NCBI GenBank assembly: GCA_011763485.2
Contig: JAANSK020222193.1
Location: forward strand, 1 to 60,693
Source: Isoetes engelmannii
Taxonomy: Eukaryota > Streptophyta > Lycopodiopsida > Isoetales > Isoetaceae
Direction of reading: 5' to 3'
Length of the DNA: 60,693 nucleotides
Shown here: one piece after another, positions 42,564-50,561 of the stretch
Layout: every line of letters begins with the position of its first letter
Position numbering within the stretch: the stretch's first letter is position 1
Notes under the pieces: model-generated
What the model saw: the letters and a program-made list of their open reading frames with translations, nothing else
Database searches by the model: none
What the model was told of the DNA's origin: nothing
Program-made: the position numbers and the translations under genes

Positions 42564-43148
42564 TCACCTATGGGTTAACGACGTCCGGTAGGCCTGGACG
42601 ATGGTATGCGCCAAGTCCCAGAGCACCTTGTCACCGGCTCGGATGACGTCGAGCAACAGTGCCTTTTCTTCGACGTAGATCGGGGCGAAGCGTGGCTCGT
42701 GCGTAATGATCCCTTCAAGGTTGTCGATCATGTCTCCGAGCATGATGGTCTTGCCTTGAGGAGTCGCAAGGGACCGTCGGCGGCGGTCAATGGTCTTGCG
42801 GGCAGCTCGATTGCCATCGGCCGCCGTACTGGTGTCGGTCAACATCGCCACAAGCTCGGCCACCTCCGATCCAAACTCAAGAACCAGGTCGCCGGCCGTC
42901 GCGTCGGTATCTTCGATCGTGTCGTGCAAGTAGGCAGCAGCTACCATGATCGAAGTGTGCGGGACGCTCCGGACCCAGCCGACGACCCGATCCGGGTGGA
43001 CGATGTAATCATCGCCGGTAGCTCGGCGTTTCTGACCCTTGGACTTGTGGTGGAAATTCGCAAAGGCCCGGGCGCTCTGCTCCAGGTCGGGATCGAAGTT
43101 GCTGGCCATCACCGCGGTGGGTGGTCTTGATGCAAATGCTTTGTTCAT
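42564..43148 (-). CDS. HD-domain alarmone hydrolase (SpoT/MESH1-like)
   Basis: 194 aa, consisting of one HD domain. The metal-binding pattern of (p)ppGpp 3'-pyrophosphohydrolases is clear: FANFHHKSKGQKRR, YIVHPDRV (H51), YLHDTIEDT (H75, D76, then the ED pair) and LGDMIDNLEGI (Asp about 138), as in SpoT and small alarmone hydrolases. No synthetase domain is present. It could lower host alarmone levels or detoxify an alarmone-type effector. It heads no long operon: the Zn-ribbon gene (43155) ends 6 bp upstream on the same strand, so the two are probably cotranscribed. Confidence 0.83.
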   Translation of the reverse strand: MNKAFASRPPTAVMASNFDPDLEQSARAFANFHHKSKGQKRRATGDDYIVHPDRVVGWVRSVPHTSIMVAAAYLHDTIEDTDATAGDLVLEFGSEVAELVAMLTDTSTAADGNRAARKTIDRRRRSLATPQGKTIMLGDMIDNLEGIITHEPRFAPIYVEEKALLLDVIRAGDKVLWDLAHTIVQAYRTSLTHR

Positions 43149-43154
43149 CGTGTG

Positions 43155-44000
43155 TCAGTTGAGGCTTGGGTGAATGCGGTTGACCTGCTCGATGACGATG
43201 GAAGCCCGCGCCTCGGCGTGCATGTCGTCGCCGAAATTAGCGATGGAACCGCCGTGTTTGCCAGTGATCCCGACTACGGGTCGGTTGTTTTCCCCCCGCA
43301 TGTCATCGGCCAATCGCCAGGGGAGTTGCAAGCCTGCTCCAAACGCTTTCGTCTCGTGGTCTGCCCCGCTGAATGCCGACACGATCGCATCGGCGACTTG
43401 CCGCCCCAGCGAGCAGCTCCCGCAGTTCGCAATGGGTTTGCCGGACGCATCGACGACCCCGTAAACAGTTCGTCCGTGCAGCCCATTCATGTTCGAATCA
43501 ACTCGCAGCGGCAAGGTCAGCGTGACTGGCGAAGCCGCTATCAATACAGGGTCCGCCTTGTAGACCAGCTCCGACTCGCGCCAATGGTTGCCCGCGGAAT
43601 CGACGAAGAGACGCTCGCCGCTCTCCCGATCGACGCGCTGGCTGTTCCAGTCAATGTCCGTTTGGTCGGATTGTTCGAGCAGCAGCTGGCCATCAGACCG
43701 GATCGTGGCACTCGTGATTGCGCATGTGCCGCTGATGACTTCGAGCGTCGCTTCGATCTGAAGCGCATTGGGCGCCATCAGATACCCCTCGCTGCCAACG
43801 TCAATCTGATTGAACATGGGCGCCACAGGGACATGCTTTTCCGCCGGTTTCATGTGCGCCCGGCATTGATGGCAATGTGCGCCCTCGTAAGCAGCAGGGA
43901 AAACCCAGCACTGGGAGAGAACATCCCAGGTTCCACTGGCCTCAACGCTGAGGTCTGTGCTGCCACACTGGGAACACTGGTAGACGATTCGATGGGTCAT
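43155..44000 (-). CDS. Zinc-ribbon-containing hypothetical protein
   Basis: 281 aa. The N-terminal part has two CxxC pairs (YQCSQCGS at about 8-11 and CHQCRAHM at about 43-46), which could bind one zinc. The middle (about 60-190) is beta-rich and the end mixed. No enzyme motif is seen. It lies between the ligase gene (upstream, same strand, 69 bp gap) and the HD hydrolase (downstream). An unrelated very long open frame on the opposite strand across this gene and the ligase is an antisense shadow. Confidence 0.75.
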   Translation of the reverse strand: MTHRIVYQCSQCGSTDLSVEASGTWDVLSQCWVFPAAYEGAHCHQCRAHMKPAEKHVPVAPMFNQIDVGSEGYLMAPNALQIEATLEVISGTCAITSATIRSDGQLLLEQSDQTDIDWNSQRVDRESGERLFVDSAGNHWRESELVYKADPVLIAASPVTLTLPLRVDSNMNGLHGRTVYGVVDASGKPIANCGSCSLGRQVADAIVSAFSGADHETKAFGAGLQLPWRLADDMRGENNRPVVGITGKHGGSIANFGDDMHAEARASIVIEQVNRIHPSLN

Positions 44001-44069
44001 GGTGATCTCTGTCCCGGGTGTCGCGGGGCTGACGATGGGCCGTCAGCCCGCGAATGTCTGTTCGGTCGT

Positions 44070-45899
44070 TCAGGCGGCGAGGAGGGCGAGGTACTGGTCC
44101 ACCGGCATCACCTGAACACCGAGCGCGGCTGCTGCCTCTGTCTTTTTGGCACCGACCTTTTCGCCGACGACCAGCAGGTCGGTGGTCCTGTTGACCGAAC
44201 CCTGCGGGGTGGCCCCAAGCGATCGCGCCTGCGCTTCCATCGCTTCACGGGACATCGGCATCGACCCGGTGAACACCAGCTTCTTTCCTGCGATCGGGCT
44301 ACCGGCCGTATCGGCGGCCCTGACCGTCGGCTCGATTCGGAAACCCAGATCGACGAGTGCCTGGATGGTGGACGTCACCTTCGACAGGTGTGGCGCGATC
44401 GCGGAGGCGGTGTGCGCGCCAAACCCGGCGATGGCCAGAAGGTCGCGCTCACCGAGACGCGCGAAGTCCTGCCAGCGGTGGATGACCAGCGCGTGTCTCG
44501 CGTCACCGCGGCCGAAGTGATGAATCCCCAGCGCGCCGACAGCGTCGGTGTCGAGAATGACTTCGGTCTTCCGCTGCGCAATGGCATCGATCAGGTTGCT
44601 GGCCACGCCGGCATGAAGACCAGCTTTCACCATGCTGTCGATCGACAGGCTGAGAATCGCCATCGGATCGGTCAGTCCGGCATCCGCGAAGGCATTGCAG
44701 ATCGTAGGGCCGAACCCCTTGATGCCAAGCCGCTCGAACCAGTGCCGCAGGCGCGTGCTGGCCTGAGCGACGCAGCCATCGACATTCGGGCAGCGCAGAT
44801 GATCGTTTTCCCATACCGTTTTAGTGCCACAGCTCGGGCAGACCGACATGTCGGTTTCGACGGTGGACGGAGTAATGACCTTGGTGAGGAAGGGAATCAC
44901 CTCACCACTTCTGCAAATCTCGACGATGGCTCCCGGGCCGAGGCCCAACCGCCGGACGTGTCCCGCCGTGTGGGTCGTGCAGCGGCGGATCACCGCACCC
45001 GACAGACGAATTTCGTTCAGCTCCGCCACGTGCACAATTCGGCCTGTACGACCTACCTGGGGCGTCAGCGCCCGGATTGTGGTGATGCCAGTCTCGCCGC
45101 GGGTCTTGATCGCCAGCATGTAACGATGATGCGTGGTGGCGCTGCCGAGGATTTCACGAATCTTCGGATTGACCACTTCGACCACCGACCCATCGGTGAG
45201 GTAGTCGCTCATGGCCCGAACCCTGGTGTTGACGTCCGACCAGGTACGCTGGAATTCGTCGATCGGGAGGATGACGCGCGGCTGCCGGGCATAGGCTTCG
45301 AAGCGACACACGCCGGCGGCGAGCGCGGCAGCGTGGTGCGGCTTCACGCTATCGGCCGCGACCAGGCCCACCATGAAATTGCGGGGGGTCGCCATACCGA
45401 ACTGTTGTTCGATGTGGGACGTGAAGTAGCCATGGTTGACGACGATCTCGCCCGGGCCAATCAGACTCTGGTCGATGACAAGACCCCGCGCGACGTTCCG
45501 GGTCAAATCCTGTCCGTGAACGCCGTCGCCGCGCGATGCCAGCGTTTCGCCGTCCCAGTAGCCGGCGAGCCCGTCAAGTTTCGGCGTGACTTCGACTGTG
45601 ATGTCCGTGATGCCGGCGCTGTCCGCAGCGCGACGAACATTGGCGACCCACTTGTCGATGTTGGCCTGCGTGTAGGACTTCTCCGTGGAGAGAAGCGGAA
45701 CCGCCAATCGGACAAGCGTACCCAGCAGCTCCTCCGGCTCGGGTTCGACCGAGTTGAGGAAAGGATGATCCGGCTGTTGGCTGCGGAGTTGCTCAACGAG
45801 ATCGTCATAGACCTCGTCGCTCACTTCAGGAATGCCGGCGCGGTAGGCGGCGTTGAGGGTGGCCAATCGTTCCGCCAGAACAGCAGTTGACTCGGTCAT
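44070..45899 (-). CDS. Divergent NAD-dependent DNA ligase (LigA type)
   Basis: 609 aa versus about 670 for chromosomal LigA. All domains are visible: Ia (about 15-60, SDEVYDDLVEQL), adenylation domain with the nucleophile K107 in KLDG followed by SRGDGVHGQDLTRN, OB domain (VGRTGRIVHVAEL, near 300), four-Cys zinc finger (CPSCG ... CPNVDGC, about 358-380), helix-hairpin-helix units and a C-terminal BRCT domain (about 530-605, GKKLVFTGSM). The GEIVVNHG segment stands where LigA normally has VRGEV, and the whole is strongly diverged. Such ligases are carried by large plasmids and phages. It shares a divergent promoter region with the release factor gene. Confidence 0.9.
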   Translation of the reverse strand: MTESTAVLAERLATLNAAYRAGIPEVSDEVYDDLVEQLRSQQPDHPFLNSVEPEPEELLGTLVRLAVPLLSTEKSYTQANIDKWVANVRRAADSAGITDITVEVTPKLDGLAGYWDGETLASRGDGVHGQDLTRNVARGLVIDQSLIGPGEIVVNHGYFTSHIEQQFGMATPRNFMVGLVAADSVKPHHAAALAAGVCRFEAYARQPRVILPIDEFQRTWSDVNTRVRAMSDYLTDGSVVEVVNPKIREILGSATTHHRYMLAIKTRGETGITTIRALTPQVGRTGRIVHVAELNEIRLSGAVIRRCTTHTAGHVRRLGLGPGAIVEICRSGEVIPFLTKVITPSTVETDMSVCPSCGTKTVWENDHLRCPNVDGCVAQASTRLRHWFERLGIKGFGPTICNAFADAGLTDPMAILSLSIDSMVKAGLHAGVASNLIDAIAQRKTEVILDTDAVGALGIHHFGRGDARHALVIHRWQDFARLGERDLLAIAGFGAHTASAIAPHLSKVTSTIQALVDLGFRIEPTVRAADTAGSPIAGKKLVFTGSMPMSREAMEAQARSLGATPQGSVNRTTDLLVVGEKVGAKKTEAAAALGVQVMPVDQYLALLAA

Positions 45900-46004
45900 G
45901 TGATCGCTCCGTGGTTGAGACTTACTGTAACGCGTTACGCCGAGCGATCAAAGCTCCGCATCATCCTAAGCTTCGAAAAAACCAGCACATAAAGGATTTT
46001 TCCG

Positions 46005-46743
46005 ATGAATGGTCTGTCTACCAAGAGGACGCTAGAATACCTAGACCAGCATGGAGCGAAAAAAGTGAAAGTCATTATGGAAGTGCGCTCCGCCGAAGGC
46101 GGAAACGATGCAAAAGACCTGGTCAATGTGATGACGCGGGCCTACCTGCGCCATGCGGAACGGGCGTTGCTTTGACGCGCACGTCGTGGAGACCGGCGAA
46201 GGTTACGCGGAGCTGACATTCGAAGGCGATGGGGCATCGAGGCTGCTCGGTGAATCCGGCGGGCACCGATGGCAACGCGTACCACCAAGCGAGAAAAGAG
46301 GGCGTGTTCACAGTTCGACAGTGACGGTCGTCGTAATGCCCGTAGACGTAACGCGTGATTCCCAAGGGTTGAGGGCATCAGACTTGGTCATCGAAACCAT
46401 GCGAGGTTCAGGCCCGGGTGGCCAGCACAGGAATCAGACCGAGAGCGCGGTGCGGATCACGCACCGACCGACAGGGTTGAAGGTCCGCATCTGCATGGAT
46501 CGCTCGCAGCATCGCAACAAGGCGTTGGCTTTGCAGGTCTTGGGCGCGCGTGTTGCTGAACAAGCGCGACAACAGGTCAGTTTCGACCGGTCTCAGGATC
46601 GACGAACACTGGCAGGCACCGGACAGCGAAGTGACAAACGAAGGAGCTACCGAGAGCAGGATGATCTGGTGATTGACGGGGCCACGGGTGTGAAGAGCCG
46701 TCTGTCACGTTTTCTGGCGGGCGAACTTCCACCAAAGGCCTGA
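46005..46743 (+). CDS. Short class I release factor with programmed +1 frameshift
   Basis: Two frames encode one release factor: 46005-46172 and 46174-46743, about 245 residues. The first frame gives EVRSAEGGNDAKDLVNVMTR and ends at TGA in CTTTGAC (46170-46176), the slippery site of bacterial prfB. The +1 frame continues with the rest of domain 2 (RVPPSEKRGRVHSS), the catalytic GGQ loop in SGPGGQHRNQTESAV, and the SQHRNKA helix. The long N-terminal domain 1 of RF1/RF2 is absent. The recognition tripeptide region reads PPS, unlike RF1 PxT or RF2 SPF. I use ATG 46005 (AAGGA 8 bp upstream), but GTG 46065 with GGAG is possible. Translation of the full product requires slippage, which would couple it to UGA termination. 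No sequence of the joined protein is implied beyond this. Confidence 0.82.
46170..46176 (+). promoter_or_regulatory. prfB-type +1 frameshift heptamer CTTTGAC
   Basis: In frame 0 it reads Leu-stop (CTT TGA); in frame +1, after slipping from CTT to TTT, the next codon is GAC (Asp). This gives Leu-Asp, as at the prfB site. The Shine-Dalgarno-like stimulator just upstream is weak here (CGGGCG). Confidence 0.75.
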
Positions 46744-46756
46744 GGTACGTTCAGCC

Positions 46757-47422
46757 ATGACCATGCCGTCGATTCACTTGTACACCGACGGAACCCTCTT
46801 GTGCAGGGATGCGGAAAGCATCGGACAAGTTGCACTGGAAGCGCTGACGATCAAACAGGAACAAGTAAGACATCTCGTCGCGAATCGACCGATCACCATA
46901 GATGGTCGGGATCGTTTCACGATCCTCGAAACCATTCGTGCACCCTCGGTGGAGATAAATGACGGAGCGTCACTGCCTCGCCTTGCGTCGGTCGAGGCAA
47001 ATGTCGGTTTGAACGGACATGTTCGGCTGGCGAGAATCCAAATAATCAAGGGCGATCTGACAGTGCGCTCTTCGGAATGTGATGTTCCTTGGCTGACGAT
47101 GGTAGACGGTTCGGTCTGGTGTACCGTGGGTTCGAGACTGCCGCGGTTGACGACAATTACGGACAATTACTGGGCAGTTGCGGCCACGAATACGCCCGCG
47201 CTGATCCGCGTTGGTCGTTCGTTCACACCCCCCGGTCTGCAACTGCGGCGCAACGAGGGAGCAGTGGGTGCCTCCTTCGAGCACCTCGTAGGTGCTGAAG
47301 CTTCGCGGGCACTTGGTCGTGCAGACGTTGCTCGGACAGCGCTCGCGCTCGCGGCAAGCGAGTGTTCATCAGGCCTTGAAGATGACAGTTCAGAACACGC
47401 TCGATGGGGACTTTCCCTTTAA
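46757..47422 (+). CDS. Solenoid-repeat protein 18 (GLGL-tail family)
   Basis: 221 aa; 13 bp after the release factor stop, so possibly cotranscribed with it. The N-terminal helix QVALEALTIKQEQVRHL precedes repeats of weaker consensus: APSVEINDGASLPRLASV, EANVGLNGHVRLARIQII, KGDLTVRSSECDVPWLTMV, DGSVWCTVGSRLPRLTTI and TPALIRVGRSFTP. The helix GAEASRALGRADVARTALAL is well kept. The end is WGLSL after DDSSEHA. It opens the second block of the family. Confidence 0.82.
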   Translation: MTMPSIHLYTDGTLLCRDAESIGQVALEALTIKQEQVRHLVANRPITIDGRDRFTILETIRAPSVEINDGASLPRLASVEANVGLNGHVRLARIQIIKGDLTVRSSECDVPWLTMVDGSVWCTVGSRLPRLTTITDNYWAVAATNTPALIRVGRSFTPPGLQLRRNEGAVGASFEHLVGAEASRALGRADVARTALALAASECSSGLEDDSSEHARWGLSL

Positions 47423-47433
47423 CGGGTGGAATC

Positions 47434-48180
47434 ATGAAAATCATCCTCGACCGACGTGAAATAACATTAAGCGACACGTGCACGGCCATCATCGACCGGC
47501 AGCGTCCATCTGAGATCGAGATCAGGGTCAAGGATGACGAACTCGTGACTGAAGATGATCTGTGGTCATTGCTGAGGTCGAGTCAAATGTCCATCTCGGA
47601 CGTCACGCATGTCATAGGACGTGGGATCTTGGTCGCGAACCACGGCGGGGTATCGCTTGAAAAACTTCGGTCGGTCGAATGGACCTTGGTTGTCAACAGT
47701 CAGACTGAGCGGCGTGGGGCACAACGCCTCTTGGCGCTGACAAGAGTCGCCGGTGCGCTGAAGGTCAATGGACCAATCGTCATCCCAAACCTCGAAAGCG
47801 TTGGACGCCGTTGTGAACTTCAGAATGGCGCGTCAATGGATCGGCTCAGATCCGTTGGCTTGGATTTTGTGACAAGCGGGGTAGGGACCAGCGCTCGGAC
47901 GTTGGTTTCGGTTGGTGGAATGGCAATCCTGGAAGCAGGTTCCGCTCCAGAGCTAAGGTTCGTTGGCGGCGAAATCGCGTACAGCATGTCCACGCTGAAT
48001 GCTTACAAGCGTCAAGAACATCCGTTCTGTCATCCTAGTTGCAAAGATGGTATGGGTGCTGAGGCGGCCTTGGGGGCCGGCGCAAAATGGGTCGAAAATC
48101 GTTCTCTCATCGGTGATGAGTTCGATGATGCGGCGTCGCAATTGAATGAATCTTCCCCAGCCGATCAATCCTTGGTATGA
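47434..48180 (+). CDS. Solenoid-repeat protein 19 (GLGL-tail family)
   Basis: 248 aa from the ATG at 47434 (GGTGGA upstream) rather than 47404, which would overlap the previous gene. The opening IILDRREITL and helix EDDLWSLLRSSQMSISDV are typical. Repeats: LEKLRSVEWTLVVN, RVAGALKVNGPIVIPNLESV, LQNGASMDRLRSV, VGGMAILEAGSAPELRFV, GGEIAYS. The helix is MGAEAALGAGAKWV. The C-terminus DQSLV is the least typical tail of this block, lacking the Gly. Confidence 0.8.
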   Translation: MKIILDRREITLSDTCTAIIDRQRPSEIEIRVKDDELVTEDDLWSLLRSSQMSISDVTHVIGRGILVANHGGVSLEKLRSVEWTLVVNSQTERRGAQRLLALTRVAGALKVNGPIVIPNLESVGRRCELQNGASMDRLRSVGLDFVTSGVGTSARTLVSVGGMAILEAGSAPELRFVGGEIAYSMSTLNAYKRQEHPFCHPSCKDGMGAEAALGAGAKWVENRSLIGDEFDDAASQLNESSPADQSLV

Positions 48181-48250
48181 ACCCCAATTTCATTACCGAG
48201 TTGAGACCCTTTTTGCTCTTGAGCCGTTCGTCGAATGGAAGATCCTCGCC

Positions 48251-48952
48251 ATGATTCTACGATCGGCGCTGAGCCGCCTTGCTGATGATTCGTGTTCACT
48301 ACAGATACAAGCGATCCCTCCGCTGTTCTGGCACGAAATCGAGGATGTTGTTCGTGAAGGTCGATTCTCGATCGACGAATTATCCGTGCTGAAAATTGAG
48401 TCCGACACGCCCCTTTGGTTCAAAGAACCGGTTGACGGAAAGAACCTTCGCAGGATCGAAGGAAACCTCGTGATCAATATGGTTCGCGCAGGTTGCGGGT
48501 TTACGTTTCTTCAAGAGATCAAGGGCAACGTCATGCTGATGACGCCTACGCGCCTGGATGCTCTGAGAAGGCTTGAGGGATCACTGACCGTTCGTGCGCC
48601 AGCACAACTAGCCTCAGTCGAAGTTGTGACGGATCACCTCGATCTAAATGTCGGCTTCGAGGATGTTTGTCAGTTTCCGATGCTTGTCGGTGTGGGGGGG
48701 GCACTTCGAGCGAAACGTGCTTGGCCGATCCATGCACCCAACTTGCGGTTTATCGGCAAGGGTATTGAAGCAAACGACATCTCGACCGTGATTAAAGTCG
48801 TTCATCCACTGTTGACGGCCAATATGGGCCGATCCGCGGCGATAACTTCTGCTGATCATGTTGTTGGCTCACGGCGTCAGGTCTCCCAAGCATCCGTCAC
48901 GCTTCAGGGTGACGAGGAGTCGGAAGGTCTGGATACGGGTCTTCGAATTTAA
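48251..48952 (+). CDS. Solenoid-repeat protein 20 (GLGL-tail family)
   Basis: I place the start at the ATG at 48251 (GGAAG 9 bases upstream), giving 233 aa; the open frame reaches back to 48146, inside the previous gene, without a ribosome site. The helix WHEIEDVVREGRFSIDEL is followed by repeats IEGNLVINMVRAG, IKGNVMLMTPTRLDALRRL, EGSLTVRAPAQLASVEVV, FPMLVGVGGALRAK and APNLRFIGKGIE. The helix MGRSAAITSADHVVG fits the motif. The end, after GDEESEGLD, is TGLRI. Confidence 0.78.
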   Translation: MILRSALSRLADDSCSLQIQAIPPLFWHEIEDVVREGRFSIDELSVLKIESDTPLWFKEPVDGKNLRRIEGNLVINMVRAGCGFTFLQEIKGNVMLMTPTRLDALRRLEGSLTVRAPAQLASVEVVTDHLDLNVGFEDVCQFPMLVGVGGALRAKRAWPIHAPNLRFIGKGIEANDISTVIKVVHPLLTANMGRSAAITSADHVVGSRRQVSQASVTLQGDEESEGLDTGLRI

Positions 48953-48988
48953 CGTCAATGATGAATTACGGCTCGGTGGGAATTCGAA

Positions 48989-49732
48989 ATGGTCGCATCC
49001 CATAACAGACTTGATAATTCATTCCTGCTCAAGAGATCGCCTGAGGGCGATCTTCAAGCCATTGTATCGAGCACCGGTAGGATTTCCTGGACGTCCGTAC
49101 AGCTTTTCCTGCAGAGGTCTGGCACTCGCGAGGAAGAAGTATCTTCCGTCACGATTGAGAACGGCTTCCTATATGTCGACAAGCCGAACGACGCACGTTT
49201 TGTCAAGAAAGTTGTAGGCCGCTTTCAAATGTCGGGAACAATCAGCGGCGTATTCATGCCACGCCTTGAGCGTGTATTCGGTCCGATGGATATAAGTTCG
49301 ACAGGGCGAAAAGAGCTTCCCAGGCTCAATTCTGTTGGTGGCCCCTTGCATATCGGAGCCCCCGTTGATCTTCCATCACTCTTGCTTGTCAACGACTCTC
49401 TGAGCTGTGTCGACCGTTCTGCGGCAGCGCTCATTTTGCCGTCGCTTGTTGGCGTAGGCGGCGACCTATCGGTTCCTGGTCTACGGGTTCAAGCGCCGCA
49501 ACTGCGGTTCCTCGGAGGAACTACTTTTCTTCACCGAGTTTCAGTGTCGGGACCGTCTCGTGCCGATCTTTCTGCCCCCCTGCTTCAAGGTCAGGCAATG
49601 GGTAGAAGTAGGGCCATCGATGCTACGCTCGAGTTCTGCAAGTTGCGAAATCAGCAAGCCGAGCAGCAGCGACAAGCTTCTGCCGATCTTGAAACCGACA
49701 TTTCTGCCATCGACCGAGGCCCGCTGCTCTAG
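48989..49732 (+). CDS. Solenoid-repeat protein 21 (GLGL-tail family)
   Basis: 247 aa. The opening helix WTSVQLFLQRSGTREEEV is followed by VTIENGFLYVDK. Repeats: VVGRFQMSGTISGVFMPRL, VFGPMDISSTGRKELPRL, SVGGPLHIGAPVDLPSLLL, LPSLVGVGGDLSVPGL and APQLRFLGGTTFLH. The helix MGRSRAIDATLEFCKLRNQ is longer and more charged than usual. The end is DRGPLL. A 100-bp gap follows, with no clear gene in it. Confidence 0.82.
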   Translation: MVASHNRLDNSFLLKRSPEGDLQAIVSSTGRISWTSVQLFLQRSGTREEEVSSVTIENGFLYVDKPNDARFVKKVVGRFQMSGTISGVFMPRLERVFGPMDISSTGRKELPRLNSVGGPLHIGAPVDLPSLLLVNDSLSCVDRSAAALILPSLVGVGGDLSVPGLRVQAPQLRFLGGTTFLHRVSVSGPSRADLSAPLLQGQAMGRSRAIDATLEFCKLRNQQAEQQRQASADLETDISAIDRGPLL

Positions 49733-49832
49733 GTCAATGATGGAGGTAAAGGGTGAGTTCCACGTACATGAGGCCGACAGATCATCAAACCGGGATGATC
49801 AGCACTCGAAACGGTGCTGGTAGACCCTTGCA

Positions 49833-50561
49833 ATGAAACTTCTCGAAGTGTCCAACAAGTCTGTGGCAGGTCAGCTTGTCGGGAATAGTCGCTTCGTTCA
49901 TGTGCGCAAGGGTGACAGTTCCTTCGAGCTCCGCATCCTCGGCAGTGAGCCGGCAGATTGGACCGAAGCGGAGAGTTATCTTCGAAACAAGCGCATACCA
50001 GTCGGGTCAATCACGTCAGTCGATACCGGCGTATCGGCGCTGCGCTTCACTGACGTGCGCCTGCAACTGAGCATCCGTCGTTTGAAAGGGGCAGCCCTTG
50101 TCGAGGCCGACGATCGAATCGAGGTTTTTCCACATCTGACAGATGTTGAAGGACGCCTGTCTGTCGCGGGTCCGGTGAAGTTGAAGGGGATTGAGCGCGT
50201 TGATGGCGTTCTTTCTGTCTCAGCGGGCGCGCAGCTGCCCAAACTGGTCTACGTCTCGAACCGGGTTGAGATTGACGGGGAACCCGGTGACCGCATGTTC
50301 TTCCGTTCTCTCGTTGGTATAGGTCACAACCTCATCATCTCGCCAGGCGTCGTCCTCGACGCTCCTGAGTTGCGGTTCCTTGGTGGGCGCGCTTCTTGGC
50401 TTCTTTCTCACGAAGCGCCCGATAACCGCCATCGCTCCGTCTATCTGCACGCTTCCTTCCGTGATTGCCTGGGTGTTGATCCGCACAAGCCCGATGCTGG
50501 CAGGATGCATCTTGAAGTCAACGAGGAGGATTTTCATCTCTCTCCTGGGCTGACACCGTGA
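49833..50561 (+). CDS. Solenoid-repeat protein 22 (GLGL-tail family)
   Basis: 242 aa. The helix WTEAESYLRNKRIPVGSI matches those of paralogues 21 and 23. Repeats: FPHLTDVEGRLSVAGPVKL, VDGVLSVSAGAQLPKLVYV, VGIGHNLIISPGVVLDAPEL and RFLGGRASWLL. The C-terminal helix (HASFRDCLGVDPHK) is short, and the terminus HLSPGLTP keeps only a G-L core, so the tail has drifted or been shifted. It overlaps paralogue 23 as GTGA. Confidence 0.8.
   Translation: MKLLEVSNKSVAGQLVGNSRFVHVRKGDSSFELRILGSEPADWTEAESYLRNKRIPVGSITSVDTGVSALRFTDVRLQLSIRRLKGAALVEADDRIEVFPHLTDVEGRLSVAGPVKLKGIERVDGVLSVSAGAQLPKLVYVSNRVEIDGEPGDRMFFRSLVGIGHNLIISPGVVLDAPELRFLGGRASWLLSHEAPDNRHRSVYLHASFRDCLGVDPHKPDAGRMHLEVNEEDFHLSPGLTP

Noticed and set aside
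43152-45890. A 912-codon open frame on the plus strand
   Set aside because: It is antisense to the DNA ligase and Zn-ribbon genes, has an unnatural Arg/His/Asp-rich composition and no domain; the ligase motifs on the other strand are unmistakable.
46153-46743. Release factor read as an independent 196-residue ORF from the ATG at 46153
   Set aside because: The first codons would read through the overlap of the upstream frame, and domain 2 would lack its first strand and the EGG loop, which are present in the upstream frame up to CTTTGAC.
46005-46743. Simple frameshift pseudogene
   Set aside because: Both halves are conserved without other damage and the junction is precisely the known slippery heptamer; not fully excluded without a second sequence.
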